A DNA stretch of 64,000 nucleotides, taken from Algoriphagus limi. Lineage in GTDB: Bacteria; Bacteroidota; Bacteroidia; Cytophagales; Cyclobacteriaceae. Position 1 is the first letter of the stretch. Each line of letters begins with the position of its first letter. A model generated the notes under the pieces. That model ran no database searches. It saw only the letters and a list, made by a program, of their open reading frames with translations, and had not been told where the DNA came from. The stretch is taken from contig NZ_JANWGH010000001.1 of NCBI RefSeq assembly GCF_024919275.1, positions 434,001-498,000 of the forward strand, given 5' to 3'. A program made the position numbers and the translations under genes. This document shows positions 43,725 through 52,488 of this stretch, piece by piece.

Positions 43725-44747
43725 CTGAAAATTCTCATTTTTTCTTCTGTCTTTTATCCTTCCGTAGGTGGTATGGAATCGGTTGTCGAAGTGTTAGCAT
43801 CTGGTTTTGCTAATGCAGGACATGAAGTGGTTTTGGTAACCCGAACAGCACTTACGGAAGGGAAGGTAGAAAAAGAGTGGGGATTTAATTTACACCGAAA
43901 TCCACCAATTTTCCAATATTGGAGGTGGGCGAATAAGGCAGATGTAATTTTGCACAATTGTGTCAGTCTAAAGCATTTGATTCCTGACCTCTTTTATAAT
44001 CACAAATTTTTTGTGATCCATCATACCTGGTTCAGCAAAACCAAAAGGGGGCAATTAACTTTTACTGCAAGCTTAAAAAGATGGGTGAGTCGTTGGGTTC
44101 ATAATTGTTACATTAGTCCTGCTATAGAGCAAAGTTTGGGGATCAAAGGGAAGGTGATTCCCAATCCGTATGATTCAAAGACTTTTAAAATCCATCCATC
44201 CATCCAAAGAACAAAAAACTTGGTTTTCCTAGGGCGGTTAGTTTCTGATAAAGGATGTGATATATTGTTGCAGGCACTATACCTGTACGTACAGGCCTAC
44301 CCGAATTCCACCCCTCGGCTAACAGTGATTGGTGATGGGCCCGAGCGAGAGGGGTTGGAAGCCTATGCGCAGCAGCATTTGCCCGAACAAGTGACTTTCG
44401 TGGGCAAACTGCAAGGCGAGGCATTGACAGCTTGCCTAAACGAACACCAAATCATGGTAGTACCCAGCATATGGGATGAACCGTTTGGTGTTGTTGCCTT
44501 AGAAGGCTTGGCATGTGGCTGTTTGATAATCGGATCGGAACGCGGCGGGCTGAAAGATGCGATTGGGCCATGTGGATGGACTTTTCCTAATGGTAATGCT
44601 TTAGCCCTAGCGAAACTGCTACAAGAAGTATGGACTAACAGAGCCGAATGGGAAGAAAAATACGCTGCTATACCAGCCCATCTATACCGCCACCAACCCG
44701 CACAGGTCGTGAACGCTTATCTTGATTATTTTAGTCAGTATGTTTAG
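43725..44747 (+). CDS. Glycosyltransferase family 4, probable CTG start
   Basis: A GT-B enzyme of 340 residues if it begins at the CTG at 43725. From the first ATG (43773) it would begin MESVVEVLASGF and lose the nucleotide-fold strand; upstream in frame lies LKILIFSSVFYPSVGG, exactly the N terminus expected of this family, preceded by a stop at 43710. No ATG, GTG or TTG is in that stretch. The donor domain has LVFLGRLVSDKGCDILLQAL, VIGDGPEREGLEAYA and MVVPSIWDEPFGVVALEGLACGCLIIGSERGG with the E-x7-E motif. The 48-base gap to the preceding gene has no repeat. Confidence 0.85.
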   Translation: MKILIFSSVFYPSVGGMESVVEVLASGFANAGHEVVLVTRTALTEGKVEKEWGFNLHRNPPIFQYWRWANKADVILHNCVSLKHLIPDLFYNHKFFVIHHTWFSKTKRGQLTFTASLKRWVSRWVHNCYISPAIEQSLGIKGKVIPNPYDSKTFKIHPSIQRTKNLVFLGRLVSDKGCDILLQALYLYVQAYPNSTPRLTVIGDGPEREGLEAYAQQHLPEQVTFVGKLQGEALTACLNEHQIMVVPSIWDEPFGVVALEGLACGCLIIGSERGGLKDAIGPCGWTFPNGNALALAKLLQEVWTNRAEWEEKYAAIPAHLYRHQPAQVVNAYLDYFSQYV

Positions 44748-46053
44748 GTTCTTGCAAGGCTTACTTTCACCAAAGAACCTTTTCCCAAAAAGTAACTTCC
44801 AGGGTGGGAATGCTTTATTGGGAGCAGTTTGGTTCTTGATTGTATTTACTGTTTTCAGCGGAGCAATCCGGAAATGGGTAGTGGGACCAGGAACTTTAGG
44901 AAACCTTATTTTTTTCTTTCAATTAATATTGCCCTTTGTTTTTTATGGAATAGTATCTCGAAACCACCTTTCCTCAAGATTTAAAACACCCTTCATCTTT
45001 TGGCTGTACATTGGATACTTGATAGTTACTGCCTTTAACCCAATGAACCATACAACTTTTCATGGGTTTTTTGGAATTTTGTTGCATTTAGGCTACTGGT
45101 TAGTATGGTTAGGATATTTACAAAAAAGGCAATGGATGGAATTGGAAAAATTTGTTCCCCTGCTTGTTTTGATTTTACTTATTGAGTTTTCAATATCTAC
45201 CCTACAATACAGTTTACCTGGCACCCACTTCTTAAATCAGTTTGCTTCTGGGGAAGATAATACTGCTAGCGTTGGAGATGCTGTAAGGATATCAGGGACA
45301 TTTAGTTATATTGGAGGGATGCAGGCGATGATCCCTTTTTTTGCCTTTTTAGGGTGGTATTTGTTACTTTTAAGAAAGCAAAACTTTTTACTTTTACTTG
45401 TTTTCGGTTTAGGTCTTTTGCTTGCTTTTATGAGCGGATCAAGGGGAGCAGTTGGTTTTTATATACTGATCAGTTTGTTTGCTTTTTTATCAGTAAATAA
45501 CCTAAACACTAATTTAAAATTGGCTGGATTAGCTATAAGAAGTTTTTTTATAATTTTTGTTTTATTCAGTTTGAATAATAGTTTACAAGATACTGTTATT
45601 AAAATGTATGAAAACTTTATGGTTCGTGTGAACAGTACTACTGACCTTGGTGACAGGATTTTTTTTTCTTACATAGATATTTGGGATTTTAGAGGTAATT
45701 ATCCTTTATTTGGTGTAGGTTTGGGATCTACCTATCAGGGAGCAAATGCTCTTTTTGGAGAATCACGCTATGTTCAGGAATATGGCTATTATGAGAGTGA
45801 GTTAGCAAGAATAGTTTTAGAGGGTGGTTACATATTATTTATATTGAGATTGATTTTATTATTTGTATTTTTGAGGAGGACATTTCTCCCTATCTCAGTT
45901 AAGTTTTTATTTTTTATTTTTTTTATTAATAGTATGATTGTGTTTAGTGCATATCAAGGAGTTTTTTTTATATTGCAAATAATGTTTTTAGATAGAGCAT
46001 ATTATATTAGAAGTTCTCAAAATCTTATAAATGTAAAATATGTCAAGTCATAA
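44740..46053 (+). CDS. wzy: Wzy-like O-antigen / exopolysaccharide polymerase
   Basis: A 437-residue protein from the ATG at 44740, with about 10-12 membrane helices and a long periplasmic loop. The phrase GSRGAVGFYILISLFAFL and the following PLFGVGLGSTYQG match the polymerase/ligase family (Wzy_C). It would join repeat units in the periplasm after flipping. The ATG overlaps the end of the previous transferase by 8 bases. Sequence similarity in this family is low, so the call rests on topology and the short motifs, as well as on the position between Wzx and Wzi genes. Confidence 0.82.
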   Translation: MFRFLQGLLSPKNLFPKSNFQGGNALLGAVWFLIVFTVFSGAIRKWVVGPGTLGNLIFFFQLILPFVFYGIVSRNHLSSRFKTPFIFWLYIGYLIVTAFNPMNHTTFHGFFGILLHLGYWLVWLGYLQKRQWMELEKFVPLLVLILLIEFSISTLQYSLPGTHFLNQFASGEDNTASVGDAVRISGTFSYIGGMQAMIPFFAFLGWYLLLLRKQNFLLLLVFGLGLLLAFMSGSRGAVGFYILISLFAFLSVNNLNTNLKLAGLAIRSFFIIFVLFSLNNSLQDTVIKMYENFMVRVNSTTDLGDRIFFSYIDIWDFRGNYPLFGVGLGSTYQGANALFGESRYVQEYGYYESELARIVLEGGYILFILRLILLFVFLRRTFLPISVKFLFFIFFINSMIVFSAYQGVFFILQIMFLDRAYYIRSSQNLINVKYVKS

Positions 46054-47254
46054 GATAAAAATAATTGTTTCACATCCGAATACTCAATATGTTAGATTTT
46101 TACTTTCTGGTTTATGGAAAAATGGTTATTTACAAGTGTTCTATACCATGATTTCTGTTAAGAAGTATTGGTTGCCCATATTTCCATCTAAAATACAGAA
46201 AGAGTTAAAGAAGCGTGTTTTTGATATTATACCTTCAGATAAAATTAAATCAACTCCTATTTTATTTTTAATCCAAAAAATATTTAGAGGTAATTTGGTT
46301 TCTACAATAAAGACAACATATAAATGGTTTGATCAATATGTAGCAAATGCTATATGTCATAAGGATTTTGACTTATTGATTGGCTACGAAAACACTACTT
46401 ACCACTCATTTAAAAAGGCAAAAGATCTTGGGAAGATTACGGTATTGGATTTGGCGCAAATCCACCATCAAGCTATTAAAGATATTGTAGAAAGGTTTGG
46501 TTTTGAGGATGATATAACTAAAAAGGAACAGGACTACATGGATGCTCGTAAAGAAGCAGCTTTAGTGTATACTGATCATATTCTTACTCTTTCTTCTTTT
46601 GCCGCTCAGTCTCTATATGAACAAGGGTATTCCAAAGAGCGTATTCATGTGGTAAATTTAGGAGTCAATCAGGAAAACTTTGTCCCAAAGGAAACCTATC
46701 ATTACAATGGCACATTATTTAGGTTTTTATTTGTGGGCACAATTACAAGAAGAAAAGGTCTGGATTTATTATTTAAAGCCTTTCAAGAACTTTCGCTCCC
46801 AAATTCTGAATTGGTTTTGATAGGGCCTATGGCTGATGGGAAAGAATTACTAAAAGCAAATGAAGGCGTTTTTCATTATTTGCCCTTTTTGCATCACGAA
46901 GAATTAGTGAAACAGTATCAAGAGGCTGATGTTTTTGTATTCCCATCTTATTTGGACAGTTGGGCTCAAACAGTAGTAGAAGCGATGGCTTGCGGTACTC
47001 CTGCAATTGTTTCTGAAAATACAGGCGCAAAAGATGCAGTAATACAGGGAGGAGGTTTTGTGGTGCCAGTAGGTGACATATCAGCCCTCAAAGAAAAAAT
47101 GCAGTATTGTTATGAGAATCGTCACGAAGTTGAGCGTTTGGGGATACAGGCCTCCCAAATAGCCCAACAATATACTGTGGAGAATTACCATAAACAGCTA
47201 TTTAGTGCATTGCATGATATTGCACAAAAAGAAGGAATTACGGCAAGTCTTTGA
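46040..47254 (+). CDS. Glycosyltransferase family 4
   Basis: A 404-residue GT-B enzyme with a divergent N-terminal domain (HPNTQYVRFLLSGLWKNGYL) and a conserved donor domain: FRFLFVGTITRRKGLDLLFKAFQEL, LVLIGPMADGKELL, VFVFPSYLDSWAQTVVEAMACGTPAIVSENTGAKDAV. It overlaps the polymerase gene by 14 and the next gene by 4 bases, so the reading frames form a tight chain. Confidence 0.88.
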   Translation: MSSHKIKIIVSHPNTQYVRFLLSGLWKNGYLQVFYTMISVKKYWLPIFPSKIQKELKKRVFDIIPSDKIKSTPILFLIQKIFRGNLVSTIKTTYKWFDQYVANAICHKDFDLLIGYENTTYHSFKKAKDLGKITVLDLAQIHHQAIKDIVERFGFEDDITKKEQDYMDARKEAALVYTDHILTLSSFAAQSLYEQGYSKERIHVVNLGVNQENFVPKETYHYNGTLFRFLFVGTITRRKGLDLLFKAFQELSLPNSELVLIGPMADGKELLKANEGVFHYLPFLHHEELVKQYQEADVFVFPSYLDSWAQTVVEAMACGTPAIVSENTGAKDAVIQGGGFVVPVGDISALKEKMQYCYENRHEVERLGIQASQIAQQYTVENYHKQLFSALHDIAQKEGITASL

Positions 47255-48390
47255 ATAAGCTTCTCATCTTTTATGATTTTTTCACCCCGGCTTATAAGGG
47301 AGGGGGAATTATTCGTTCCCTTGATAATTTGTCTAGATGTTTAGTTGGGGAGTTTGAGATATTTATCTTTACTAGTAACAACGATTTGGGTTCCCTTGAG
47401 TTGCTGAATGTTCCTAGTAATCAATGGGTACAATATACCTCAAATGTGCATGTTTGGTATAGCCAAGCAAATACAAGGGGATTTGCTCAAATTAAGAAAC
47501 TATTGATTACTGTTCGGCCAGATGTGGTGTATATCAATGGGATGTTTACTCCTTCTTTTGTACTGTTTCCCTTGTTGCTTCGCAATCACTTGCCTTTTTC
47601 TGCCCGTTGGGTAGTAGCGCCTAGGGGAATGTTGCAGCGGGGGGCATTGTCTGTTAAGCCTTTTAAGAAAAAGATTTATTTGAAGTTTTTTAAAATATTG
47701 AAACTGCATCGAAATATTCAATGGCATGCTACTGATCAACAAGAAGGCCTAGATATCAGAATAAACTTTCCTCATGCAAATGTCTGTTTGGCCTATGATA
47801 CGCCAAAAATAGACACCCCAGTTTATAAGCCTATTAAAAAAGAATCAGGGTATTTGCATTTAGTGTTTATCTCTTTAATTACTGCAAAAAAAAATATCAA
47901 GGAATTATTTGAAACACTGTCCAAAGTACTTCCCTTTTGTCAAATCGAATTAGATGTTTATGGTCCTATAAAGGATTCGGATTATTGGGAAGAGTGTCAA
48001 CCGTTTATTCAAAAACTTCCTGCTCATGTTAAGACTACCTATCATGGAGAAATAAACCCTTCTCAGGTGACAAGTTGCTTACAAAATGCGCATTTTTTTG
48101 TTCTTCCTTCTTTGGGGGAAAATTTTGGGCATGCCATTTATGAATCTTTTCATGCTTGTCGACCAGTAATCATATCTGATCGTACACCTTGGAAAAATCT
48201 TCAACAATATCCAGCAGGATGGGACTTTTCTTTGGAAGAACCTGATAGGCTACTTGAAATTATTATGGATGCAGCAAAAATGGGCCAAGAGAAATATGAT
48301 CAATATTGCATAGGTGCTCAAGAAGTAGCCAATAAGTATTTGAAGGACAATGATTTTTTATCACAGTACAAAAAATTATTTGGTTTCTAA
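47251..48390 (+). CDS. Glycosyltransferase family 4 (WcaI/PelF-like GT-B)
   Basis: A 379-residue GT-B enzyme starting with a TTG overlapping the upstream stop. N terminus MNKLLIFYDFFTPAYKGGGIIRSLDNLSRCL, then VVAPRGMLQRGALSVKPFKKKIYLKFF, a phrase found in many Bacteroidota transferases next to WcaF-like acetyltransferases; the donor domain has LPSLGENFGHAIYESFHACRPVIISDRTPW. The next gene is indeed a WcaF-like acetyltransferase, 3 bases downstream. Confidence 0.88.
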   Translation: MNKLLIFYDFFTPAYKGGGIIRSLDNLSRCLVGEFEIFIFTSNNDLGSLELLNVPSNQWVQYTSNVHVWYSQANTRGFAQIKKLLITVRPDVVYINGMFTPSFVLFPLLLRNHLPFSARWVVAPRGMLQRGALSVKPFKKKIYLKFFKILKLHRNIQWHATDQQEGLDIRINFPHANVCLAYDTPKIDTPVYKPIKKESGYLHLVFISLITAKKNIKELFETLSKVLPFCQIELDVYGPIKDSDYWEECQPFIQKLPAHVKTTYHGEINPSQVTSCLQNAHFFVLPSLGENFGHAIYESFHACRPVIISDRTPWKNLQQYPAGWDFSLEEPDRLLEIIMDAAKMGQEKYDQYCIGAQEVANKYLKDNDFLSQYKKLFGF

Positions 48391-48393
48391 GCT

Positions 48394-48945
48394 TTGGGAA
48401 AAACAGATTTAGGTAAGTTTCAAAATGACTGGTTTAAGCCAGGTTCCAAACTGAAAATTGGAGTTTGGTATTTGGTGAATTTGTTATTTTTAAAAAGTTC
48501 TTTAAATCCATTCTCTGGATTCAAAGTGGCTTTGCTTCGATTTTTTGGAGCTAAAGTAGGAAAAGGCGTTGTCATCAAACCTCATGTAAATATCAAATAT
48601 CCTTGGTTTTTAGAAATTGGAGATCATGTATGGATAGGGGAAAATGTATGGATTGATAATCTCACGAAAGTTGAAATCCAATCAAATGTTTGTATTTCTC
48701 AAGGAGCCATGCTGCTGACAGGGAATCACAATTATAAAAAGCCCAGTTTTGATTTAATGGTAGGCTCTATCACCTTGGAAGAAGGAGTTTGGATTGGAGC
48801 AAAGTCAGTAGTTTGCCCAGGAGTTATATGTTCTTCTCATTCGGTTTTGGCCGTTGGTTCGGTGGCGACTCATGATTTAGAACCATTTACCATTTACCAA
48901 GGAAATCCTGCTAAAGCTGTTCGAAAGCGAGAAATTTCCAGATAA
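48394..48945 (+). CDS. WcaF-like sugar O-acetyltransferase
   Basis: A 183-residue left-handed beta-helix acetyltransferase. Hexapeptide repeats fill residues 60-160 (VVIKPHVNIKYPWFLEIGDHVWIGENVWIDNL, VCISQGAMLLTGNHNYKKPSFDL, GVWIGAKSVVCPGV, SVLAVGSVATHDL). H in TGNHNY is the catalytic His position of this family. It transfers acetyl from acetyl-CoA to a sugar in the polymer unit. TTG start. The downstream 132 bases hold the tandem TAACGAT array. Confidence 0.9.
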   Translation: MGKTDLGKFQNDWFKPGSKLKIGVWYLVNLLFLKSSLNPFSGFKVALLRFFGAKVGKGVVIKPHVNIKYPWFLEIGDHVWIGENVWIDNLTKVEIQSNVCISQGAMLLTGNHNYKKPSFDLMVGSITLEEGVWIGAKSVVCPGVICSSHSVLAVGSVATHDLEPFTIYQGNPAKAVRKREISR

Positions 48946-49010
48946 TTGGTCAAGGTTCTATGTTCGGTATTTTGGAAAATACAGTTCGAAATTTGTTTTA
49001 AATTTTTATT

Positions 49011-49073
49011 TAACGATTAACGATTAACGATTAACGATTAACGATTAACGATTAACGATTAACGATTAACGAT
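49011..49073. repeat. Nine perfect tandem copies of TAACGAT next to a gene start
   Basis: Bases 49011-49073 read TAACGAT nine times without a mismatch, ending four bases before the TTG start of the glycosyltransferase gene at 49078. Perfect tandem repeats of this length are prone to gain or loss of units. The region is the purest example of the period-7 family in the window. Confidence 0.97.
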
Positions 49074-49077
49074 TCCA

Positions 49078-49833
49078 TTGAAAGTATCCATAATCACAGT
49101 CACCTATAATTCTGCATTAACACTTCAGGACACCATTGATAGCGTAGCCTCGCAGGACTATCCGGATATTGAATACATCGTTGTAGATGGTGGTTCCCAA
49201 GATGGTACGGTAGAGCTTATTCAGAAAAATCAGGACACCATTAGTCAGTGGATTTCCGAACCAGATAATGGGTTATATGATGCCATGAATAAGGGAATCC
49301 GGATGGCTACAGGAGATGTGGTGGGGATTATTAATTCGGATGATTTTTACCATAGACCTGATTCCATCTCCCAGATTGTGAATGCCTTTCAGGAATTTGG
49401 AACTCAATGTGTATATGGGGATATACGTTTTGTGAATCCAAAAAATTTGGAAAAGACAGTTCGCTATTACAGTTCGGGGCGCTTTGCCAAGCATAAGTTT
49501 AAGAGGGGGATTATCCCAGCCCATCCTACATTTTTTACTTACAAGAAAAATTTTGAAAAATACGGTTACTATAGAACAGATTATCAAATAGCAGCTGACT
49601 TTGAATTATTGGTTCGTTTCCTCCATAAACATCATTTAAGTCATCATTACCTTCCTTTGGATATCATGAAGATGCGCACCGGAGGTTTAAGCACTAGATC
49701 CTGGAAAAGCACCCTCATTATAAACCAAGAAGATTTACGGGCTTGTCTAGAAAATGGGGTAAAAACCAATTATTTTTGGTTGTATTCCCGTTACTTTAAG
49801 AAATTATTAGAGCTCATACCCGCTTTATTTTGA
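49078..49833 (+). CDS. Glycosyltransferase family 2 (WcaE/WcaA-like)
   Basis: A 251-residue GT-A enzyme: KVSIITVTYNSALTLQDTIDSVASQDYPDIEYIVVDGGSQDGT, then WISEPDNGLYDAMNKGIRMATGDVVGIINSDDFYH with the metal-binding D-D, and IPAHPTFFTYK. This is the colanic-acid type of GT2. It starts with TTG four bases after the TAACGAT array, so the array occupies the place where leader and ribosome-binding sequence should be; copy-number changes could alter translation. It overlaps the Wzi gene by 4 bases. Confidence 0.92.
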   Translation: MKVSIITVTYNSALTLQDTIDSVASQDYPDIEYIVVDGGSQDGTVELIQKNQDTISQWISEPDNGLYDAMNKGIRMATGDVVGIINSDDFYHRPDSISQIVNAFQEFGTQCVYGDIRFVNPKNLEKTVRYYSSGRFAKHKFKRGIIPAHPTFFTYKKNFEKYGYYRTDYQIAADFELLVRFLHKHHLSHHYLPLDIMKMRTGGLSTRSWKSTLIINQEDLRACLENGVKTNYFWLYSRYFKKLLELIPALF

Positions 49834-51494
49834 GAATACTACTTACTGGCATTTTCTTTCTTTTTATTCAAGCGCTTCCCGCTCAGGTAATTCCGGCGGG
49901 ATTTCCTGTTTTAGAAGAATTGGTTCGAAGAAATCAGCTGGAAAATTCGGACTATTCCCAAGGATCTTTTTTGCTTCGTCCAATTATAAAAAATGATTCT
50001 TTATATAGGATCACAGAAGAGTTAACATTACCAATTGACCTAGGTGAAGAAATCAAAGTAGGAGTATTACCTTTTCTCAATACAACAAGAATTCTGACAG
50101 GTCGCCCTTATGGATGGGGGGATTATGGATTAATCCCTAATCCCGGATTTCAGACCTATTTTTCAGGCGGGATTCAGGCTAATTATAAATTTATTAATCT
50201 AAGTTTTCGTCCAGAAATTGTAATTGCTCAAAATTCAGGATTCCCAACCTCTCTAAATGAAATGACAATTGCTCAGATTAGAAGTAGGTTTTTCTTATGG
50301 AATTGGGGAGACAATCCTGAACGTTTTGGAAACGGAGTTTATTTTCGCCCATGGTGGGGGCAATCCAAACTTACCATTCAATATGGAGCGTTTGAAATAG
50401 GAGGGAGTACAGAAAATATCTGGTGGGGACCTGGACAGTTTAATGCCTTGACTTTTTCCAATAATGCGCAAGGCTTTCCGCATTGGACTATTAATACCAC
50501 CAAGCCTGCAAAAACATTTTTGGGAAATATTGAGCTGCAAATGGTGATAGGGAAATTGCAAAATTCAGGTTTTGATCCATCTCAAAACCAAGAGTTGAAT
50601 GATCAGTATTTTATTCCTTTTACAGGAGATTCTAGATATGTAAATGCAGTAACTTTTTCTTGGAATCCAAAATGGGTAAAAGGGTTTTACTTTGGTTTTT
50701 CCAGAACTTTCCAGCAATACAATGCCAATCGGGGAAATACCTTTTATGATTGGTTTCCTGTATTTGAAGGATTTCAGAAAAAGAACTTTTTCAATGATGG
50801 CAATTCAGTGGATTTTGATGCCAATGGACGTGATCAAACGATTACTCTTTTTGGTCGATTGGTTGTTCCAAAAACTAAATCGGAGCTTTATTTCGAATTT
50901 GGCCGAAGAGATCATGCATATGATTGGAGAGAATTTATCCTAAACCCAGAACATGCGCGTGCCTTTATTTTTGGGTTTAATCAGTTATTTGAAATTCCTG
51001 AAATGCAGAAAACTATTCAGATTCGATCTGAAATTACTCATCAGCAAGAGTCTGTTAATAGATATTTAAGATATGGGCTTTCTGGTGCGGGGACTTGGCA
51101 TACAAATGGGAGGGCAAGAGGCTTTGTGAATTATGGGCAGCCATTAGGGGTAGGAATTGGTACAGGATCAAATGTACAGACTTTAGAAATTTCTCTCGTT
51201 GATGGAATTGATAAGATGGGGGTTCTATTTGAACGTTTGGCAAATAATCAGGATTTTTACTATAAAGCCTTACTTCAATTCACTGAACGCAGACCGTGGG
51301 TTGACCTTTCTCTTGGCTTTTTATATGACAAGCAGTTTGGGAATCTGTTGTTGAGTTCCAAGTTGCAGTTGATCCATGCCCGAAATTATCAGTGGCAGTT
51401 GGATCCAAGTAGCACCCCTGACTTCCCGAAGGGAAAGAACCTGACGAGTGTGATGGCGCAGGCGTCTGTGGTCTATTTTTGGAATAATGATTAA
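49830..51494 (+). CDS. wzi: Wzi-like capsule assembly outer-membrane protein
   Basis: A 554-residue beta-barrel protein with a signal peptide (ILLTGIFFLFIQALPAQ) and the Wzi-family body: GRPYGWGDYGLIPNPGFQTYFSGG, WWGPGQFNALTFSNNAQGFPHW, and barrel strands ending FDYKQ-like aromatic text to the C-terminal AQASVVYFW. It anchors or organises exopolysaccharide on the cell surface. TTG start in the end of the upstream gene (4-base overlap). It closes the polysaccharide operon; after the stop come hairpin repeats. Confidence 0.92.
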   Translation: MRILLTGIFFLFIQALPAQVIPAGFPVLEELVRRNQLENSDYSQGSFLLRPIIKNDSLYRITEELTLPIDLGEEIKVGVLPFLNTTRILTGRPYGWGDYGLIPNPGFQTYFSGGIQANYKFINLSFRPEIVIAQNSGFPTSLNEMTIAQIRSRFFLWNWGDNPERFGNGVYFRPWWGQSKLTIQYGAFEIGGSTENIWWGPGQFNALTFSNNAQGFPHWTINTTKPAKTFLGNIELQMVIGKLQNSGFDPSQNQELNDQYFIPFTGDSRYVNAVTFSWNPKWVKGFYFGFSRTFQQYNANRGNTFYDWFPVFEGFQKKNFFNDGNSVDFDANGRDQTITLFGRLVVPKTKSELYFEFGRRDHAYDWREFILNPEHARAFIFGFNQLFEIPEMQKTIQIRSEITHQQESVNRYLRYGLSGAGTWHTNGRARGFVNYGQPLGVGIGTGSNVQTLEISLVDGIDKMGVLFERLANNQDFYYKALLQFTERRPWVDLSLGFLYDKQFGNLLLSSKLQLIHARNYQWQLDPSSTPDFPKGKNLTSVMAQASVVYFWNND

Positions 51495-51496
51495 TC

Positions 51497-51780
51497 AACC
51501 ACGAAGGACACGAAGAGTTAAACCACGAAGGACACGAAGGGCACAAAGAATAATTAAAGAAAAAAAGCTTTGTGATCTTGGTGCTCTTAGTGGTTTTTTA
51601 TTTTACCGCGAAGGGCACGAAGAATTATTGAACCACAAAGGACATTAAGAGCACAAAGAATAATTAAAGAAAAAAGCTTAGTGAACTTGGTGCTCTTAGT
51701 GGTTTTTTATTTTACCGCGAAGGACACGAAGAATATTTTTAAGAAAGCTTTGTGAACTTGGTGTTCTTAGAGGTTTTATT
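51497..51780. repeat. Three long imperfect hairpins of AACCACGAAGGACACGAAG type
   Basis: Arms such as AACCACGAAGGACACGAAG pair imperfectly with CTTGGTGCTCTTAGTGGTT. Three units lie at about 51521-51597, 51631-51708 and 51711-51780, with linkers TAATTAAAGAAAA and TTTTACCGCGAAGG. Runs of T after each right arm could act as terminators for wzi. Confidence 0.85.
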
Positions 51781-51818
51781 TTTTTTATATTTAGTTATTA
51801 TTAAACAATCTTTTTAAA

Positions 51819-52196
51819 ATGGACTTTTTGACTGAATTAAATTATAAGAAACTTTTAGATGCTTGTTTTAATGTTCACAAGGCACTAGGCCCTGGGTTAC
51901 TCGAAAGCTCTTATGAATTATGTCTGGCCTATGAACTTCAAAAATCAGGTTTGCAGGTTGCCACGCAGGTACCCATGCCCATTACATATGAAGAAATCAA
52001 GTTTGATGCAGGTTATCGGATTGATTTATTGGTTGAAGATTCCATTGTTGTCGAATTGAAAGCTGTAGAAGAGTTTCATCCGGTGCATCTGGCTCAGATT
52101 ATGACCTATATGAAGCTTTCAGGGAATCGCTTGGGTTTGTTGGTGAATTTTAATGTGCAGCTTTTGAAAAATGGGATTAAGCGGGTAATTATCTAA
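51819..52196 (+). CDS. GxxExxY family protein (PD-(D/E)XK nuclease-like)
   Basis: A 125-residue protein with the family name motif G-L-L-E-S-S-Y (ALGPGLLESSYELCLAYEL). DAGYRIDLLVEDSIVVELKAVEEF contains the D-x-E-x-K core of the PD-(D/E)XK fold: D in RIDLL, then V-E-L-K. Family members are small and their role is unknown. The gene sits between three upstream and one downstream copy of the AACCACGAAGG hairpin, an arrangement also reported generally around this family in other genomes by my recollection. ATG start 38 bases after the last upstream hairpin. Confidence 0.92.
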   Translation: MDFLTELNYKKLLDACFNVHKALGPGLLESSYELCLAYELQKSGLQVATQVPMPITYEEIKFDAGYRIDLLVEDSIVVELKAVEEFHPVHLAQIMTYMKLSGNRLGLLVNFNVQLLKNGIKRVII

Positions 52197-52198
52197 AT

Positions 52199-52310
52199 AA
52201 CCACGAAGGACATAAAGAACGCGAAGATAAATTAACCACGAAGGATACGAAGAACACAAAGAAATTTTTTAAAAAAAGCTTTGTGAACTTGGTGCGCTTT
52301 GTGGTTTTTT
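52199..52310. repeat. Downstream AACCACGAAGG hairpin unit
   Basis: CCACGAAGGACATAAAGAAC and a second arm copy (AACCACGAAGGATACGAAG) pair with CTTTGTGAACTTGGTGCGC and TTTGTGGTTTTTT. It is the counterpart of the three units upstream of the GxxExxY gene and may serve as its terminator. Confidence 0.8.
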
Positions 52311-52324
52311 ATGTATTTCCCTCC

Positions 52325-52488
52325 AATTGGCGATTAACCTTCGACAATTTCCCATAATTGACTCCGAACCAATAACCTTTAACCAATAACAAATAAACCC
52401 TATCTTATTGAGGAATTCGAACTTTGAACCTTGCCTGCCTATTGTGGCGTGAACTATTAACGATTAACCTTTTACCGCTTACACTTTC
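52325..52488. repeat. Period-7 repeat block with nested 18-bp insertion, before the sulfate genes
   Basis: Text such as CCGAACCAATAACCTTTAACC and GAACTTTGAACCTT runs in steps of seven up to the GTG start at 52489. Bases 52433-52450 (GCCTGCCTATTGTGGCGT) interrupt it; removal gives GAACTTTGAACCTTGAACTA, an unbroken heptad run. Confidence 0.7.

Noticed and set aside
49011..49073. Tandem array resembling a CRISPR
   Set aside because: The units are 7 bases long, perfectly adjacent and without spacers, and no cas gene is near.
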